The notes under the pieces: model-generated | What the model was told of the DNA's origin: nothing | Seen by the model: the letters and a program-made list of their open reading frames with translations, nothing else | Database searches by the model: none | In this document: piece by piece, positions 47,750 to 62,571 of the stretch | Numbering within the stretch: position 1 is the first letter of the stretch | How the letters are laid out: every line of letters starts with the position of its first letter | Made by a program: the position numbers and the translations under genes | Assembly (NCBI RefSeq): GCF_029852145.1 | Contig: NC_079972.1 | Span: 14,196,986 to 14,260,985 of the forward strand | DNA: 64,000 nucleotides | Origin: Microplitis mediator | Lineage: Eukaryota; Arthropoda; Insecta; Hymenoptera; Braconidae | Reading direction: 5' to 3'

Positions 47750-50700
47750 TACACAGGAGTTTTAATAGATTAATAACAACTTAAGAAAATCAGTAACCGA
47801 TTAATCTCGGTTGGAATAAATGTATGTATATGTATCTGTATAGTTAGTAAGAGGGAATGACAAAGGTCAAGCCATTGTCTTGGTTAGTTTTCTGCATCTT
47901 TAACTCGGTTCTCTAGACGGCTTTGTTCAACAGTCACAGCAGCTTTTACCTATACGACTAAGTACATATATACATTGTCTTTGCTCCACTGCGCAATGTT
48001 GTGAATCCGTTTGGATTTTTTTTATTCGCTAAACCTGACCATTACCTACTGTACTCTACTAACTACAAGGCTCTCGAGAACAACGCTGTGTCGTAGTCGT
48101 TGTCATCATTCTCCGTGTGTATTTATTTATTTTTTGCTTTTTTTCTTGCTTTTGTTGCTGCTCAATTCAATTAGTAAACAACAACAATGCACACATTCGT
48201 GTTTTATTGCCGATAATATTAAAATTTAATTGTTTTATTGTCTGTTATTGTTATTGCTCTGCCTCTGCTCTTGAATTATCTGTGGGAACTTTAAGTTGAG
48301 CATCAATACAAGAGCTTTTGCTTATTTCATTTCTTTAAATATTTAATGTTTCGTTTATTAACTGTTAGAGTGTCGAGTTCTGCGACTGAAATATATTTAA
48401 TGGTCACTCCAATTAAATATTTTCGAGAGTCAGTCTTAGCCCTCACAGAGTTAACTTGTTCATCATCGATGCTTTTCTTTCTGTTGCTCGTACCGGCAAT
48501 GCCTTCAGACAAACCATTCCGCATCGATAAGTGGACTCCGGTCGCCTGAAAAGTTCCTCCAATACTTAAACTTGGTACTCAAATACTTGAGCGTACTCAG
48601 CTGGCTCCCTGTTTAAATTTATTTCTACTTCTATGTGTATAGATTTTTTTTACATCGAGATTAAACTCGATAATAATTCTTTTCAAATTAACTCACCAAC
48701 TTTTATCGCTGCTGTCAATTGAAACAAATCGACGGGCTTGTCGACTGTGAATTTTCTTTATTTTAACTTCTCCTGTCTAACTTATATTTTTTCACTGGTT
48801 ATACTAAAAACAGAAATCTATTTAACTGAAAAAATCCGAGACGCTGGCGGTACTAATCAACAATGCGCGGCGAGCTCCATACTTCCCATTTAAATTTTAA
48901 TTATTGTCAAACAAATTACAATTATTTAAATTGTCCCGACTACTCTGCACTTGAATTAATTGCCCGTAATATAATTTAATTATCTAGCAGCCTAGGTTTT
49001 AATGCTGGAAATTTATTAAAATATATAGTGGAGAATATAAAGTAAATAAAAGTTTATAAATTAAAACAATAACAATTAATATATATTTTAGTAGCACTGA
49101 TAATTTAAACAAGTCTGTGTGTAATGTGCGAGCAATGAGGTATGTATATTACTATTAAAAGAGTAGGCTGGTGGTATATTTACTGACTCGTCCGTGGCCG
49201 CAGCGCACCACAGCACGGCATGGCATGTGTCGCAGTACCTTGCTTCCCATTCTTCCATAAATTCCCGATTCATCCAGCTTTACTGCTAGCCAGCTCTCTC
49301 AAGGTTCTCTTCTCTCCTCTCCACCCTCTCCCCCTCCTCCCCCATCAGCTACTTTACCATCCACGGCAACATAACTTGTGGAATACTTGCGGAAATTTGA
49401 AACTTTCGTATCGTATTAACACTGGTATTTGTTAGTTTCTTTGGGTACTCTCGATCGTTACTCATATACCCACCCCACAAGTGTACTTTCATCATATCTC
49501 TTTTATAACCGAGTTCCAGATGATGATTAACTCAAATTTCCATGCATTTCGAGTCCATGGGTTAAATATCTCACGCGCATACGGATATGGTGAAAATACC
49601 GTTTTTGGCCACAATACACGGAAAAAAATAAACTTTAAAAATTAGTGTTTGAAATTATAACCCGGAACCCGGGTGTCAAAATGGGGAATTTTAACATTCC
49701 AAATAATAAATTTTATCATACGTGTCGTCAATTTTCTAAGTATCAGTTACGATTTTTAAAGTACAAAGAGTAATTTTTCTTGCATAGACAATAAATTTTC
49801 ATATTTATCCTATAATTATTCACGTTTTTTAATCATAAATTAAAAAATTACTATTTAGAATGATAGTATTTACTGATCACTTTATCATTTTTTTACTTGT
49901 CGTTCTTAATTTATATAGTTCCTTTTTTTCCCTATAGGGAAAGGGTCAGCTTTGGACATTTCAAAAATTTTAAGACAATTTATAAAATACGCGATGACGT
50001 GATCAATTTTTTTTTGATTAATTAAAATAAAGTATTAAATGTCCAAAAATGGTGCAGTGGCCACAAATGGTACTTCAATATTATATGCGGGAAATATGAC
50101 TCTTCAAAATTTATCACTAATTACAAAATATCGGTAAAGTCACTAATTAAAATTAATTAACGAACGCTAGGACAGCGGGTAGCGTTCAAAATCAAGTAAT
50201 TCGGAAATTAAGTTTTTAAACTCACATGTGATAAATTTTTCACAATAATTTGAAAAGTGATAAATCAGAATTATTCAGATTAATTTTGATAATTTGAAAA
50301 CCCGCGAATAATTCAAATTTTTGAATTACTATTTGAATTTATATTGAAAGCCATTTGGTATTATTATTATTTTCCATAGAGTAACGTTTTCAAAATTACC
50401 CTCATAATTTTATCGAATAAATTGTTTGGATATGAAAAAATAAAAAATATATCCGTATTTAAATCTTAGCACGCAGATTAGGTAATGTAAGTGATGTACA
50501 AACTTTCCGATTACACTGATTTATGTTGGTATTATAGGTATTATAGTAGAGTTATAGCTGTTATAATAACAAAGTTGATGATTATTCTACTATGTATATA
50601 GCATTAGTGTAGCGATTGACCGAAACTGCTATCGCGAGTGTGCCAACTACTCAGTAGATTGCACTTTCCATTACATTTCTCAGTTGTTCTGAGTGAGGAT

Positions 50701-53700
50701 ATATATGTGTGGAGTTTAAGTTGCGTGATATGTCGGTTCAACGAGGATGCCTGTTTCCATCAGAGCTCTCTTCTCGTCCTCTTTCTTCCCCACATCCTCC
50801 TTTCTTGTGTTCGATGTTCCATCAGTTTACTTTATCTGTCGATACTCATTTCGTCTTATCCCTTGTACGTTATATCATGCACTTTACTCTACACCACTAT
50901 CGCTTCCTTCTTTTTTATTCTCTTACCCTCTTCATAAATTTACGCTCCTTAGACAGTTAGACAACTCTTATTATTTTTTTTAATCCTGCTTTTGTGGACG
51001 AAAAAAACCCGTCGAAATTTATCAAAAAATAATTTATCACATTCAAATATTTTTCGAAATAAAATCTAAATATTCGAGCTAAAAAAACCGTTGAAATTTA
51101 TTTATTTGCAGTATTGTATTGTCATTAATTATGTTAATTACCGATTTTCTAAATAAATTTATGTGCAGTACTAATGAGTAATGAACATTTATAATACTCA
51201 CGGGAGCATGATGCGGAATATAATTATGGCGAAAAAAAATTATAAAAAAAAATGGAAGCAGTTTTTAAAAAGAAACGTCACTCAGTAGCTTGATTAGAAG
51301 ATGTATGCAAACGAGAATGAGAAGACCAAGTTCCGACACGAGATAGATAGGATCGGTCGGTAGTCGAACCGTGTAATTGATTCAGCTGAGCGAAACAATG
51401 AGTTTCTCGGCAGTTTCGTTGAGTATATATTGTACTCGATTTAATTCTATTCCGATGATACCTACATATACATTCATACATACATACATACATATCCATA
51501 TATATCGTACGATTCTATTTGATTATACCACTGACAAACAGAGTATTGTACTTTGTAGGTATATATTAATATATACCAGTCTATTACACATATAAAATTA
51601 TTAAAAACCATTCATCCTACCGATAAATTACCATTTATTAATAAGCAATTAGTATTAAATAATAGCAATCACATGAATTATTAAAGCGTACGTTGATTTG
51701 TAGACAGCGCATACGAACATTTAGCATTGTGTTACGTTATATTATGAGTTATGTTATGACAAACAATGACAATACAAATGACTAAGTACTCAGAGCTCTG
51801 CATTAAAATATATGATCAAAGCTCATGTACTCTTTGATCTTACTTGACCGACCAAGTAAAAGCGCACTTAGTTTTTCATGCTTTTTACCTCAGCCTGTTT
51901 TCGTCCAAATGCCTGTACATGACAATACGGATTTACATATTTATTATATTACACGATAATTTTCAAATCGATATTTATTGAATATTGAATGTCGTGTTCT
52001 ATTCTAATTTACTTTTCTGCAATTTGAGTGAAAATTTAATAAAGCTCTGAATTTTTAAGTAAAATTGCTGATATTCAGCCAAAGTCTGTTGTAGAAAAAG
52101 GGGATTTCCAGAACAACTAGCTCCATCTATGTTTTGCTTGAGCAAGTCTCTTGTATCGACAACTCAGTCGACAATTTATTCCCGATGCGTAACGCCAGTT
52201 TTTTAGATTTAATTACTATAGCCGTCGTAAATAATTAATGATGAATAATCAATGAGTCAAATTTGGCCGTACGGTATTTTTGATAATTATTATTAATTTT
52301 GAAATTATTTATAATCGTATGAAATATTTGTGGGTTTTATTAAAGGGGAGTTGTGAGGTAAATTAATAGTATATGAGAGTGATTCGTTAGCAAATATCAC
52401 TAATCAGGTCAAGTGATACACGGCGGACGAGTTGATTACGCATTCGTCGATCGAATTTACTAGCACGGAAATTAATGCGACAAACTGGCAAATATCAAGG
52501 AGAGGAATAGGAGTAGTCAGGACACTTGAATACTACTTGCGCGTGTCCTCAAAGTTTCTACATATCCACACAGGCATCCCCGCAAGTATGATGCATATCC
52601 GTATTCATCAGTGAAGAACTTTGTAAAAAGAAATAAAAAATAAAATAACATGTGGTATGGTTACTGCAAAGGGTGCTTGATGAAAAAATAAAATAAAAAG
52701 TCGACATTCCCGAGAAGTCTGCCGAGCATAAACAAAGTATTTTGACTTGTGTCATAATACATCCATGTATTTGGTTTTGAACAGAAGATAAAGAAAAAAA
52801 ATAATAAATAACCAGCAGCAGAAATAAAATAAAAAATAATAAACATCACAGAAGCTCACGAAATCGTAAAAACCAAAAGACATTACTCGCGATGATCTTT
52901 TCCCGTATACTAGGCGAATCGTTTTAACAATAAATCGTCTCGCGGAGTCTCACGATTTTCAAGATACATCTACTTTGCGCAACTATAATCCTACTATTCC
53001 ATCGTGGAGTTGCATAGTAGTACCTCGGCTGAGTGTACCCGGGTATATCCATGGCATAGCAGTAGTCTTGTCGTAACGACAACTATAACTATATATCTGT
53101 GTATATAAACATGTACTATCTTTGTTCTTTTCTATTGAATTGGATTCTACTGATCGTGCGCGTGTATTTCCTGCTTACCGCAAAACTAAATCCTGATGTA
53201 CCACCGGCACTATACCACCGGGATCGGATCCAGCTCTTTAGCTACTGATCACCAGTACCACTCGATAGAAGAGCAGTTCCTCGTTTTGCTCGGGCATGTA
53301 ACCTTGAAGGTGCTCTGAGGACAAGTCGCTTTGGGATTACCGATCACTATCTCCCATCACGATTTACGGTCGTGTCTCGTGATTATTGAATGCCTCGTAT
53401 ATATTCGTCTTCGGGATACGCCCTTCTGTCATATCATTTACGAATATGTCACTGCTAAAGTCTAAATATTAAAAAGACTTTTTAAAATATGCCTTTAATA
53501 GCATCTAAGATATTTTTTATTTATTGCTCTCGGCAATCAATCGGTTTACATCAACAGTCACCATCAATAAATTTCATTATCCATCAGATATATATGTGTT
53601 TATACGTATGTATAAATATACCACCAAAGTAATTATCTTGATACAAATTACACATACGTTAATACATCATCAGTCGACTGAGCCTCGTTTTCTCATCACA

Positions 53701-56700
53701 CATGTTTAACTACATCAGTTCCAGAGTATTTGTGCACGTCCATGTAGACCATCAACACCAACATCACCATTAACATCAATATCAACTTCATCATGTACGT
53801 GTACAGTCCAGGTATACACATATATGTCTATGTATTAAAAATATATACGAGTTTGCTGCAGAGGTGCCAGTATCTATATCACTGTGATGAGGTACATCCC
53901 CCATATTCTTGGCTCGTTATTTTTGCTTGCTTCATTTCTTGTTCACATTCCCCGTGATTGAGTTAGACGGCGTGCATCAGCGCGTGTATATGGTTACAGC
54001 TTTAGCCGAGGCATTGAGTACCGTTGAGCTGCTGAACTGGTGAGCTCAACTCCTGCTTCCATGATGTACTGCTGCTTCACAACCAGCGTACATAGGCTCA
54101 CACCAGCACATCAAAGTGCCATGGAGTTGCCAATTGGTACTCAACACCTACTCGTACCAGCATAGAGCTCTGCTCCGAGGATCCTCAATAAGCGAAATTA
54201 TGTATCGCCTTTTTTACTCGGTGACATACATTTTTAAATAAATTTCCATTCCACTCACAATGTGGACTCTAGTATATGTAATATATATGACTTTCACAAT
54301 TTTTGTTATGAATAACATAAATATATATACACGGTCTCGGTCGTTAATAATTCCACGATTTAGTAACATTTTAGTTGGACAATAATTCATATAGAAAGTC
54401 GTGTGACATCCTTGCTTACGTGGTAAGTTATCTCGTACACGAAGATGTACTTCATTTTATCCTAGACCTACTGACGTGATATATGTTCCTTGCACAAATA
54501 AACCTGTGATTGTGATATCTTAATGCTGGGCAAGATTTCGTTCAAAATTGAAATGAGCAGCAGCAGAAGTAGAAGTCGTTATTTATTTTTTTTTTTAAAT
54601 TTAAATTAATTGCCAATGAGAGCAACGTAAACAAGATTTCTATGCGGTGCGGAATAAATAATACAGTGGAGGTATTGAACGCGAAAATTTATTATTATCG
54701 GAGTGTTCGTCACGGCGGCCGACAGCTTCTTAGGCTGACACTGGAAACTAATAAATAATACATTTGTGATACGGGTGGTCATGGCAAAAAAAATTTAACC
54801 GCCTTTGAAGCGGCGAACCTTGAGTGTAACTTGGTTCGCATTTCAAATATATATATAGGTATTTTTATCCATACAAATGTATACCTATATGTTTATATAT
54901 AAGTACGTGCGTGTATGGGATATCGGCGACTATATTTACAATGATCTCATTAACCTTTAAACCACGTACCGAGGACTAAAAATAACAGTTTACTCTAGTC
55001 TTTATTTTCCGAATTATTTTATCGAGTACAGCGCGAGTAAAGTTAACGGCTTTGTAATTATTTTAATAGAGTTGGAGAGAGTTTAATTTTCAAGAGCATC
55101 GTGATGAAGCAGTCGAGGAGCTGTTGGAATTGACACAGAGTTGTATATATAATGGCGCACGTACGACGACCGGCGAATGCCAGATATCGCAACGTGTAGT
55201 TGCGTTGCGTGCCAAGAATCGCGGGGAACCGCGTGGACGTTAATTTGGTCGGACTTCCCAGACACCACGCGGTTTTAAAGTCTATTTTCCGGTGATGGCA
55301 TTGTGCCCACACAAGCATCTCAAAACACTCGGCTGTTATTTTTCTCGGTCGGCGCATGCAGGAGCTAGTCGACTTATTTATCCCCGCGTTCCCTCCGAAA
55401 CATTCACTTTACTTTTTGTCGCCATACTTTTCTTCGTGCAGTACTCTGTTGTAATAATAAAATCCGCCATGGGCGAGACAGGGTCGAGTAAATAATACTG
55501 TCCGCGAACGGTTTTAGTTTTAGTTTTGGTTTTAGCTGAAGATCGTCCATGTGTAAATTAAATAAAGTAAAATAAAATGTAAGAGTAGAGGCAGGAGCCA
55601 ACGATACGAGCTAATTGCCCGATCTTCTGCCCTGACAATATACACTTCTTGCTGTTTAAATGATCTTTTTATTTGTTTTATTCTAATTTTATTAGAACAG
55701 CCGCTTTGAAACTGGCTCTCGTCAGTCCATCCGAGTTCTGAGTGTACTGACCGAGCTCGGGCTTATAACAGAAATAAAAATAAACAACGAGAAAGAGATA
55801 AATATAAAGAGGGACGACGAGTTATACAGACGAGCTGAGGAGGATCAAGAGAGAAGATATCGCGAGGAGTGAGAAAAGAGGAAGAATGAATCTCTTGGGT
55901 GTACGAAGTAGACGAGACGGAATGCAAAATAGAGCCGCAAATCCATGGATCAAAGGGATAGGAATGGCTAAACGACCCGTCTCGACATTTCGCTTGTTGC
56001 CTACTCGACTTTGAGGTGACGGCAATACCAGTAGCATTGTTGTTTTCGTTGTAATGCAAATAATCTTTTCCCCAAAGAATCGCATTATAACTAAATCTTA
56101 TACTTATATATATACATCAATACAACATGCTCACTCTGCAGACAAAGAGAATTTAAGATTTTTAAAAATAAAAAATCATCCTCTTGAGCTATTTAAGGGA
56201 AATGTATGTCAGTGATTGGTAGTACGTGCACATATTATGCATGCCGATATTGACTTTTGATGGTAGTTGATATTACGATACTCCACTCTATTATATATTG
56301 TGTATATATGTATGTATAAGGTAATAATAGATGACCGTATAACGTGGAGCTACTTTGCGGTGCATCGAGTGTACACGAAAAGTAGATGTGGAACTGGCGC
56401 AGTGTATGTACTGCCGACCATTGATAGTGCGATGGATAGTAGGTACATATAAGTAGGTTGATATTGGCTCCGGTGGAACGTGATTCGATTTGGAGGTTCA
56501 GACAAGAGCAGAGCGGTTCCTCCTTTAAGTCGAGACCGATGTGTATGTACGAACATGTGTGTGGGTGCACATATATGTACAAAGAGCTGGAGTACAGAGA
56601 ATAAGAGCGAGAGGAACGTCAATCGGAATGGGCTTTCAATTTAAATTATCGTCGATATCGGTGTTCTCGCGAGAGCTATCGATCTCGCCGGCACTGTACT

Positions 56701-57811
56701 CGCGAATGATAAATCGACGCGGTTTCAACGTGACAGAGCTAGATAGCTATACTTGGATAGACATGTGTGAGTGTGTGTGGATACGGGAAGTCTGCATGTG
56801 TGTGCAGACTTGGAGCCTGGCATTGCGCCTTGGCAAACTCCTTTCGGCAATTCCCGTCAGTGCGATACCATTTTCACGGTCGTTTCATCGTCAATTGCAT
56901 CACTTAAATGTACTATGCACTTATGTCGAGGTATACTTGCTTGTACATACTGTGTAATATAGATATATATTTAGTCGTACATGTACATCACTGGTGATGG
57001 TCTCCCTGGAGCCTCTATAAACTTGATATAAGCTCTGTGTGATGTTATGTACTCGGGGGATACCCACCAGCAGGGCCAGTAGGACGGCCTTAAAAGTCCA
57101 TCTTCGCACATTCTCAAACCAGTATCATCAGCTAGTGTTGTGTATAGCACCACCAGCAGCTGCAGTATAACCAGTAGAACCGAGTGCAGTCACCAGCAGA
57201 TATAGAAAACCACCGGCATGAGGATCTGATAGGTATGCCTTACGTTGACGCCATTACCGCTGCTCTTAAGTCACACTCGGGCATCCGTTGGTACGCGCAA
57301 AAGACCCGAGTGTCGCTCGGACGGACGAAAACGCGCGAACAAAAAGTCTATCGTTGGTTGCTTTCTGAGAGAGCCTTGTTTCGCTTGTTTTTCCCATATC
57401 CCTCTCTTTCTCCTTTTTTTTCGACTCTTGTCCCTTTCTCATATAGATACATTCGTATATGTATTGTATATATATACACACACCGAAAGCGGAGGTGGAA
57501 AGAGAGTTAAACTCTACTGTAGTTGCACAAACAAGTTTGTGACGACGCGACAAGTCGAAGAAATCGACTGCATTACTTAATGGCGTGCACGGCCAGCCGT
57601 TTACCTCGGTTGTTCCTGCGGGTAAAAAGTTTAAAGACGATGCGCCAACATCTACGTGACGACTTTTAGTGTGGAAACCCGATGATAATTACGTCACTGG
57701 TGTATATAAAACATACGTAGAATGTGTTAAAAGCTCAAATACAGCTTACGTACAATAAATAATACCCTTAATGCCGTTTTTTTTCGATACCATACCTGTA
57801 TCTCCTTTGTG

Positions 57812-57850
57812 TATATCTGTATCTATATCTATATCTGTACCTGTATCTGC
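57812..57850. repeat. Hexamer microsatellite (TATCTG/TATCTA)n
   Basis: Six or so imperfect units of TATCTG and TATCTA. Confidence 0.8.
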
Positions 57851-59954
57851 GATTGAATTACTTTGTAACACTAGGCATCCATATTAATTAATATAATTTT
57901 TTTGCTTATTGGTTATTAATATAAGTCACGCTCATTAGTCATGTACTTGAGCATGAATTTATTTATCGCTCTGATGGATAATAATTAATGAGCTTTTTTT
58001 GCTGATTGTGCTGGGAGTATGACTCGGGTATAACGATAGCAGGAGGTAGATTGGAATGAGACGGATAATGATAACGTTAGATTATTCGGTAAAAATAACA
58101 AATGGACTTATATTATTGTCAAACACGAGCCATAACTACTGATATGTTAGCGCGTGTTAATGGTAATGGAACGAGGAGGCTCAGTCGTCCTTCCACATTC
58201 TTCAATCCTGTACTCTTTTGCTGTATCGTGGTTAACAGCCAGGTAAGAAGTATAAGTAAAGGATCGCACAAGGTAATGGAGCGAGAAAAGGAGGATCAAG
58301 AAGAAGAAGCAAAAGGGCGAGTGCTGTTGCCAGTTGGTGGTGCAGTGGCCCTGATGTGGCGGTTGAATGTTGGATGAAATACCCAGCCAGAGCACAGTGA
58401 GAGAACGTACACGGCGCTTACAGTCACGGCAACCACTTTTTCTCTACTTGGCACATTTTTCAAAGCTCGCTGACAGCTATCTGGCCTTCTTTCTTCTTTT
58501 TCCTATCCCAGTGCCATCGCCACCACCCTCTCACCCTCCCCCTTTATCCTTCCCTTTATCCTCGAGCTTCTTAAACTCCCTTCTTAATCGTCTTCTTTCC
58601 TATATCCTTCTTCGCATTGTTTCTTTTTGTCCTTGCAGTTTTTGAGTCCTAGACTTATTGTAGCATCCAGATCTCGCCTGCGGTGTGGATACTGATCTGC
58701 ACATCTTCAACCCCGATGTACAAAACACGTATGACTTTGCTGCATCTAGAAATTTATTATGTTTTGTGTCCGTGCCTATACAAAAACATTAGATATATAT
58801 TTATCCTATGTATACAAATGTACATATATACGTTTCAAGACGTACATTGGGTGCATTACTGTGAAGCACACCTTTTGTCTTATATGTACTCAAAACTCTC
58901 GGCGATACAATTTATATATATTGTACGTATTGCGTTCGAGATATCCGTTGCCCGAAGTTATAGGCAGCCAAGACCCACAAGAATGCACAAGCACCAACCA
59001 GTCGGAGCAAACCAACCAGCACGCACTATCTACCATCTAGCATAAATCAACTCGATGCTCGCATCACGCTCTAAGACTTTTGCCCTCTAACAACGTTCAT
59101 ACTGTCCGTCTGTGTATGTTCATACATTCATGCCCTCTACATATACCAAAGCATATACTACCCTATCTTTTGACTTGGAGCAAGTCAAGGGCTATCCTCA
59201 GCGATCTGCGGATTATTAATTTAATCCGATATATATATACATACATATATATTCTCTTTTATTCACCTTACACCTAACCAGCATCCTCTCGAGCATTCTG
59301 CGTGCCCATTGTTGCAGCTCTTCAATAGCATAAACATTCTCTGCATCAACGTAATCAAATGCTAACAAAAATTAATGCTCCTTTTATTTATTGTATGGAA
59401 AAAACAGTTGGCGAAATTAAATATCGATATGATCGGTAGCTTTGTGCTGCAGTAGGTGATATTTTCAGCGTTTATCGGCGAGCTATCGGTTATCACGATC
59501 CTATCCATAGACTAGGAACCAGAGTTTTATGTCTAGATCGGGATAATAAGGCGTAACAAAGGAGTGTCGTGTTTGAAAGCCTGTGTATATATGGCCGGTG
59601 CCGTACCCATACCGCAAAAACTGGATCGCCGTGAACCCAAACGCCGATAAATCAAACGAGTTACTGCCAAAGCTGTGGTTATATATATATATATATATGT
59701 GTGAGTCATCATTATCATCACATTTTATACGTATTCTGCAATCTAATCCACGTCAATTTTACTTCACACTATGGAATATTTATTATTGTGTAAAAATAGA
59801 AATGACATAAAGTGGAAAAAATAAAAGATACAAGAGTTGTTTTTTATTTTTTTTATATATAATCATCAAAGCAAATATAATGGGCTTTTGTACGTTGACA
59901 AATGTTTTCAGGAAAGGCAATTCGAGATACTGAAGGATTTTATGAATATATATT

Positions 59955-59991
59955 GGTGTGTTGGGTGTGTGTGTGCGTGCGTGTGTGTGTT
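59955..59991. repeat. Impure (GT)n microsatellite
   Basis: GT dinucleotides with single G or C interruptions. Confidence 0.8.
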
Positions 59992-60724
59992 GAGTTGCTG
60001 TGAATGAGGTGAACATTTTAGACGAGTAAATCTATCGCATGTCGTTTGCATGCTTCAGAAGTATGGCAAAATTCTGTCGATGCAAGCGATGAAAAACAAG
60101 TAATGGAAGCCGTGCCAGTAGTAGTGTAGTAGAACGAGGGTGGGATGAAAAAGTATGACTTTGAGATCGAGGAAAATAACGTGAAGGGGAATCGAAGTTG
60201 AGTAGACGGGGAGAGGAGAGAAGGAACTATCGGGCCGTTAGCAGCGAAATTTAAGCAAGTTTTTGTTCTGGAACAGACTCCTGTCAATGCAGATGATTGG
60301 TGCACGTTAAAATGGTACGAGACACTGAACTGGCGATGCTGGTGTCTCTTTATATCATAGATCTCTTTTTCCCTTTCGTTTTTTGTTCACAGTTCGCCAG
60401 CAAGATTACTGATTTCCCAGAAAATCCGTCAAACCCACGATATTTTTATTTATGCTAAAACTAATGATAATAAACGGCTGATATTTATCAACCACTTGAC
60501 GTCGTCTCGATAACCATGCATTTAAAAACTTTTTTACTTTATTTATTTATCATACTGATTATTAATCGTTAAATTGATTGGCTATTCAAATCCGTATCTA
60601 ACAACAGGTTTATCTGCGTTATCGGACTTTGTCGTTTAACGAGCTGACGAAATCCAGTGCACTCAGATTGAGACTAAAAGCACTCGATCATAAAACCGAC
60701 GGACATTATTTCCAGGTTGTTGTC

Positions 60725-60761
60725 CTAGTCGTAGTCGTAGTCGTAGTCTGCGTAGTCGTCG
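60725..60761. repeat. (GTAGTC)n microsatellite
   Basis: Tandem GTAGTC units, about four perfect and two degenerate. The open frame 60629-60865 runs through it as a valine-rich string and is a by-product. Confidence 0.8.
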
Positions 60762-62571
60762 TTGTCTGTTCTGTGTCTCCTAGCAACGCAATTCCCATCC
60801 CAATAGAAAGACGGGGATACTGCCGTCGTAGTCGACGTTGTCATAGTCATAGTCGTATTTCTTGAGATATTAAACTCAAGAAGCAAATAGAAATTGCGAA
60901 ATAGAAAGATGATAATTTCTGTTACAGTGAATTCTTAAAATATTTCATTTTTCGCGACTAGTACAAACATCATAAAATAAGCTGACGGTAAGTGTGAAAG
61001 TAAATAATTATTTTTGAATGCTTTGTAACAAGTATCGAAAAGGCAAGAGAATAATTCAGTGTATTTATAAAATTGATTTCGTGGAATGATGACTTTAAGG
61101 TAAATTTTGGGTTACTTTTGTATAAATATATATTTATGTGGACTTTTTGTTCCTTTGGAAAGTCAAGGTTACATGTGATGTCCGATGCACTTGCTGCTGA
61201 TGCTTTCCCTTGAATTTGTTAATAAAAGGTGCACATGATTTCTTTGGTAAATTGTATGGGGCGGAGTGCAAACATCACCATAAAATTTCAGCTTGAGAGC
61301 CAATGGTTTGCTCATTCGATTGAGGGCGTCGATACCAATTAAATTAAACACGGTGAGATCTCCGGGTGTATAGCCAGCCTGTGTAAGTGCGTGCCGGCGA
61401 TATATATTTGTATATGTATATGTGCTGGCACAAGAGTGTAGAAGGCATGCGAAAAGAGCGAGAAAAGAAAAGACAACGGCAGAAACCCGAGTTAAATAAG
61501 AATGAGAGTATATCTCTCATGGTTGTCTAAAAAAATGAGTAAGTCAGAAAACATAAGTATACCCTTGGCAAAGGTGTAAACAGAATAAAACAAGTTTGAG
61601 TAAGCTGAAGAATAATATCTCTTTGTGTGCATCAAATTCTCCATAGCGGTGCTCGCGAATGCCGAGTCTACCTCAAGCTCAACTCTTTTTTCCTATTTAT
61701 TCTACAACTTTTCGTGTCATTTACTCCTTTTTTACCGGTGCATTTTATGTACTGATAGTTGAAAAAAAAAAATACTGCGTTGCATAGCTGTGGTAAACGT
61801 GTTATTTTTTTTCCCGCTAAACGAGTTAAAACAAAATAAATGTCATTGATTATTTAATGTTTGGACAACAAAGTAAAATACTTTAATTTGATCATCAGAC
61901 ACATGCAGTAGATCAGACCGCATGTAGACGACACGACAACGAGATGAGTAAAACAAAAAATTAACCAAGGGCATTCCTTCACGCTAAGCGATTTCTGCAG
62001 CCGTCAAAGAATTTCGTCGGATCGAGAATAGAATGTGTGTTCTGCGATGGGAATACTGTGCAATTCTTCTTCACTCTCCCCCCAAGTCTTACAGTCTATT
62101 GACTTGACCACAAAACTAACCAACTAAAACATCAAACGATAACTCACATTTAATTTATTTTAAAAGTTTACCAAAACACACAACGATAACAACAATAACA
62201 ATTTTTTAAAATGAATAAATAGTTATTAAAATTTATATCCAAGTATATTAATATGAGTGCAGACATGTGTACGTGTAAATTCTCATCACTAAATCAGATC
62301 TAAATATCTTTACTCAGGGGCGTGAAACAATGCTCGTGATTAATTATTATTTATTACCATTTCAAACGAGAGAAGTAAGAGAATAAGAAGAATAAAAAGA
62401 ATAAGAAGCAACATGTTATTTCGGCGATGCGTGATAGGATGTTATTACAAAATGTTATTAAGATGTATAAGATAAATTGCAACTAACCATCATCAAAATC
62501 TTTACCACGGAAATTCAACAATTTTGGAAATAATTATTACGGATGTGAATACCGTATATATTTATAATAAG

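Larger units (their letters stand above)
47752..62569. other. Long non-coding stretch, apparently single-copy
   Basis: Almost 15 kb with no delimitable mobile element and no gene I can support. Microsatellites: (CATA)n 51474-51495, (TATCTG)n 57812-57850, (GT)n 59955-59991, (GTAGTC)n 60725-60761. GC-richer patches at about 52900-53350, 53990-54190, 55050-55500, 57180-57700 and 58180-58560 give short frames on both strands (for example 55058-55357 minus, 56541-56957 plus), none with a recognisable domain. A CAG/GTAAGA at 58239-58247 is a good isolated donor-like site. The relative lack of MITEs contrasts with the first 47 kb. Confidence 0.4.

Noticed and set aside
49920..50075. Possible GGGAAAGGGTC-ended element with inverted TGGACATTT motif
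   Set aside because: Inverted match is only about 9 bp, no target duplication and no second copy.
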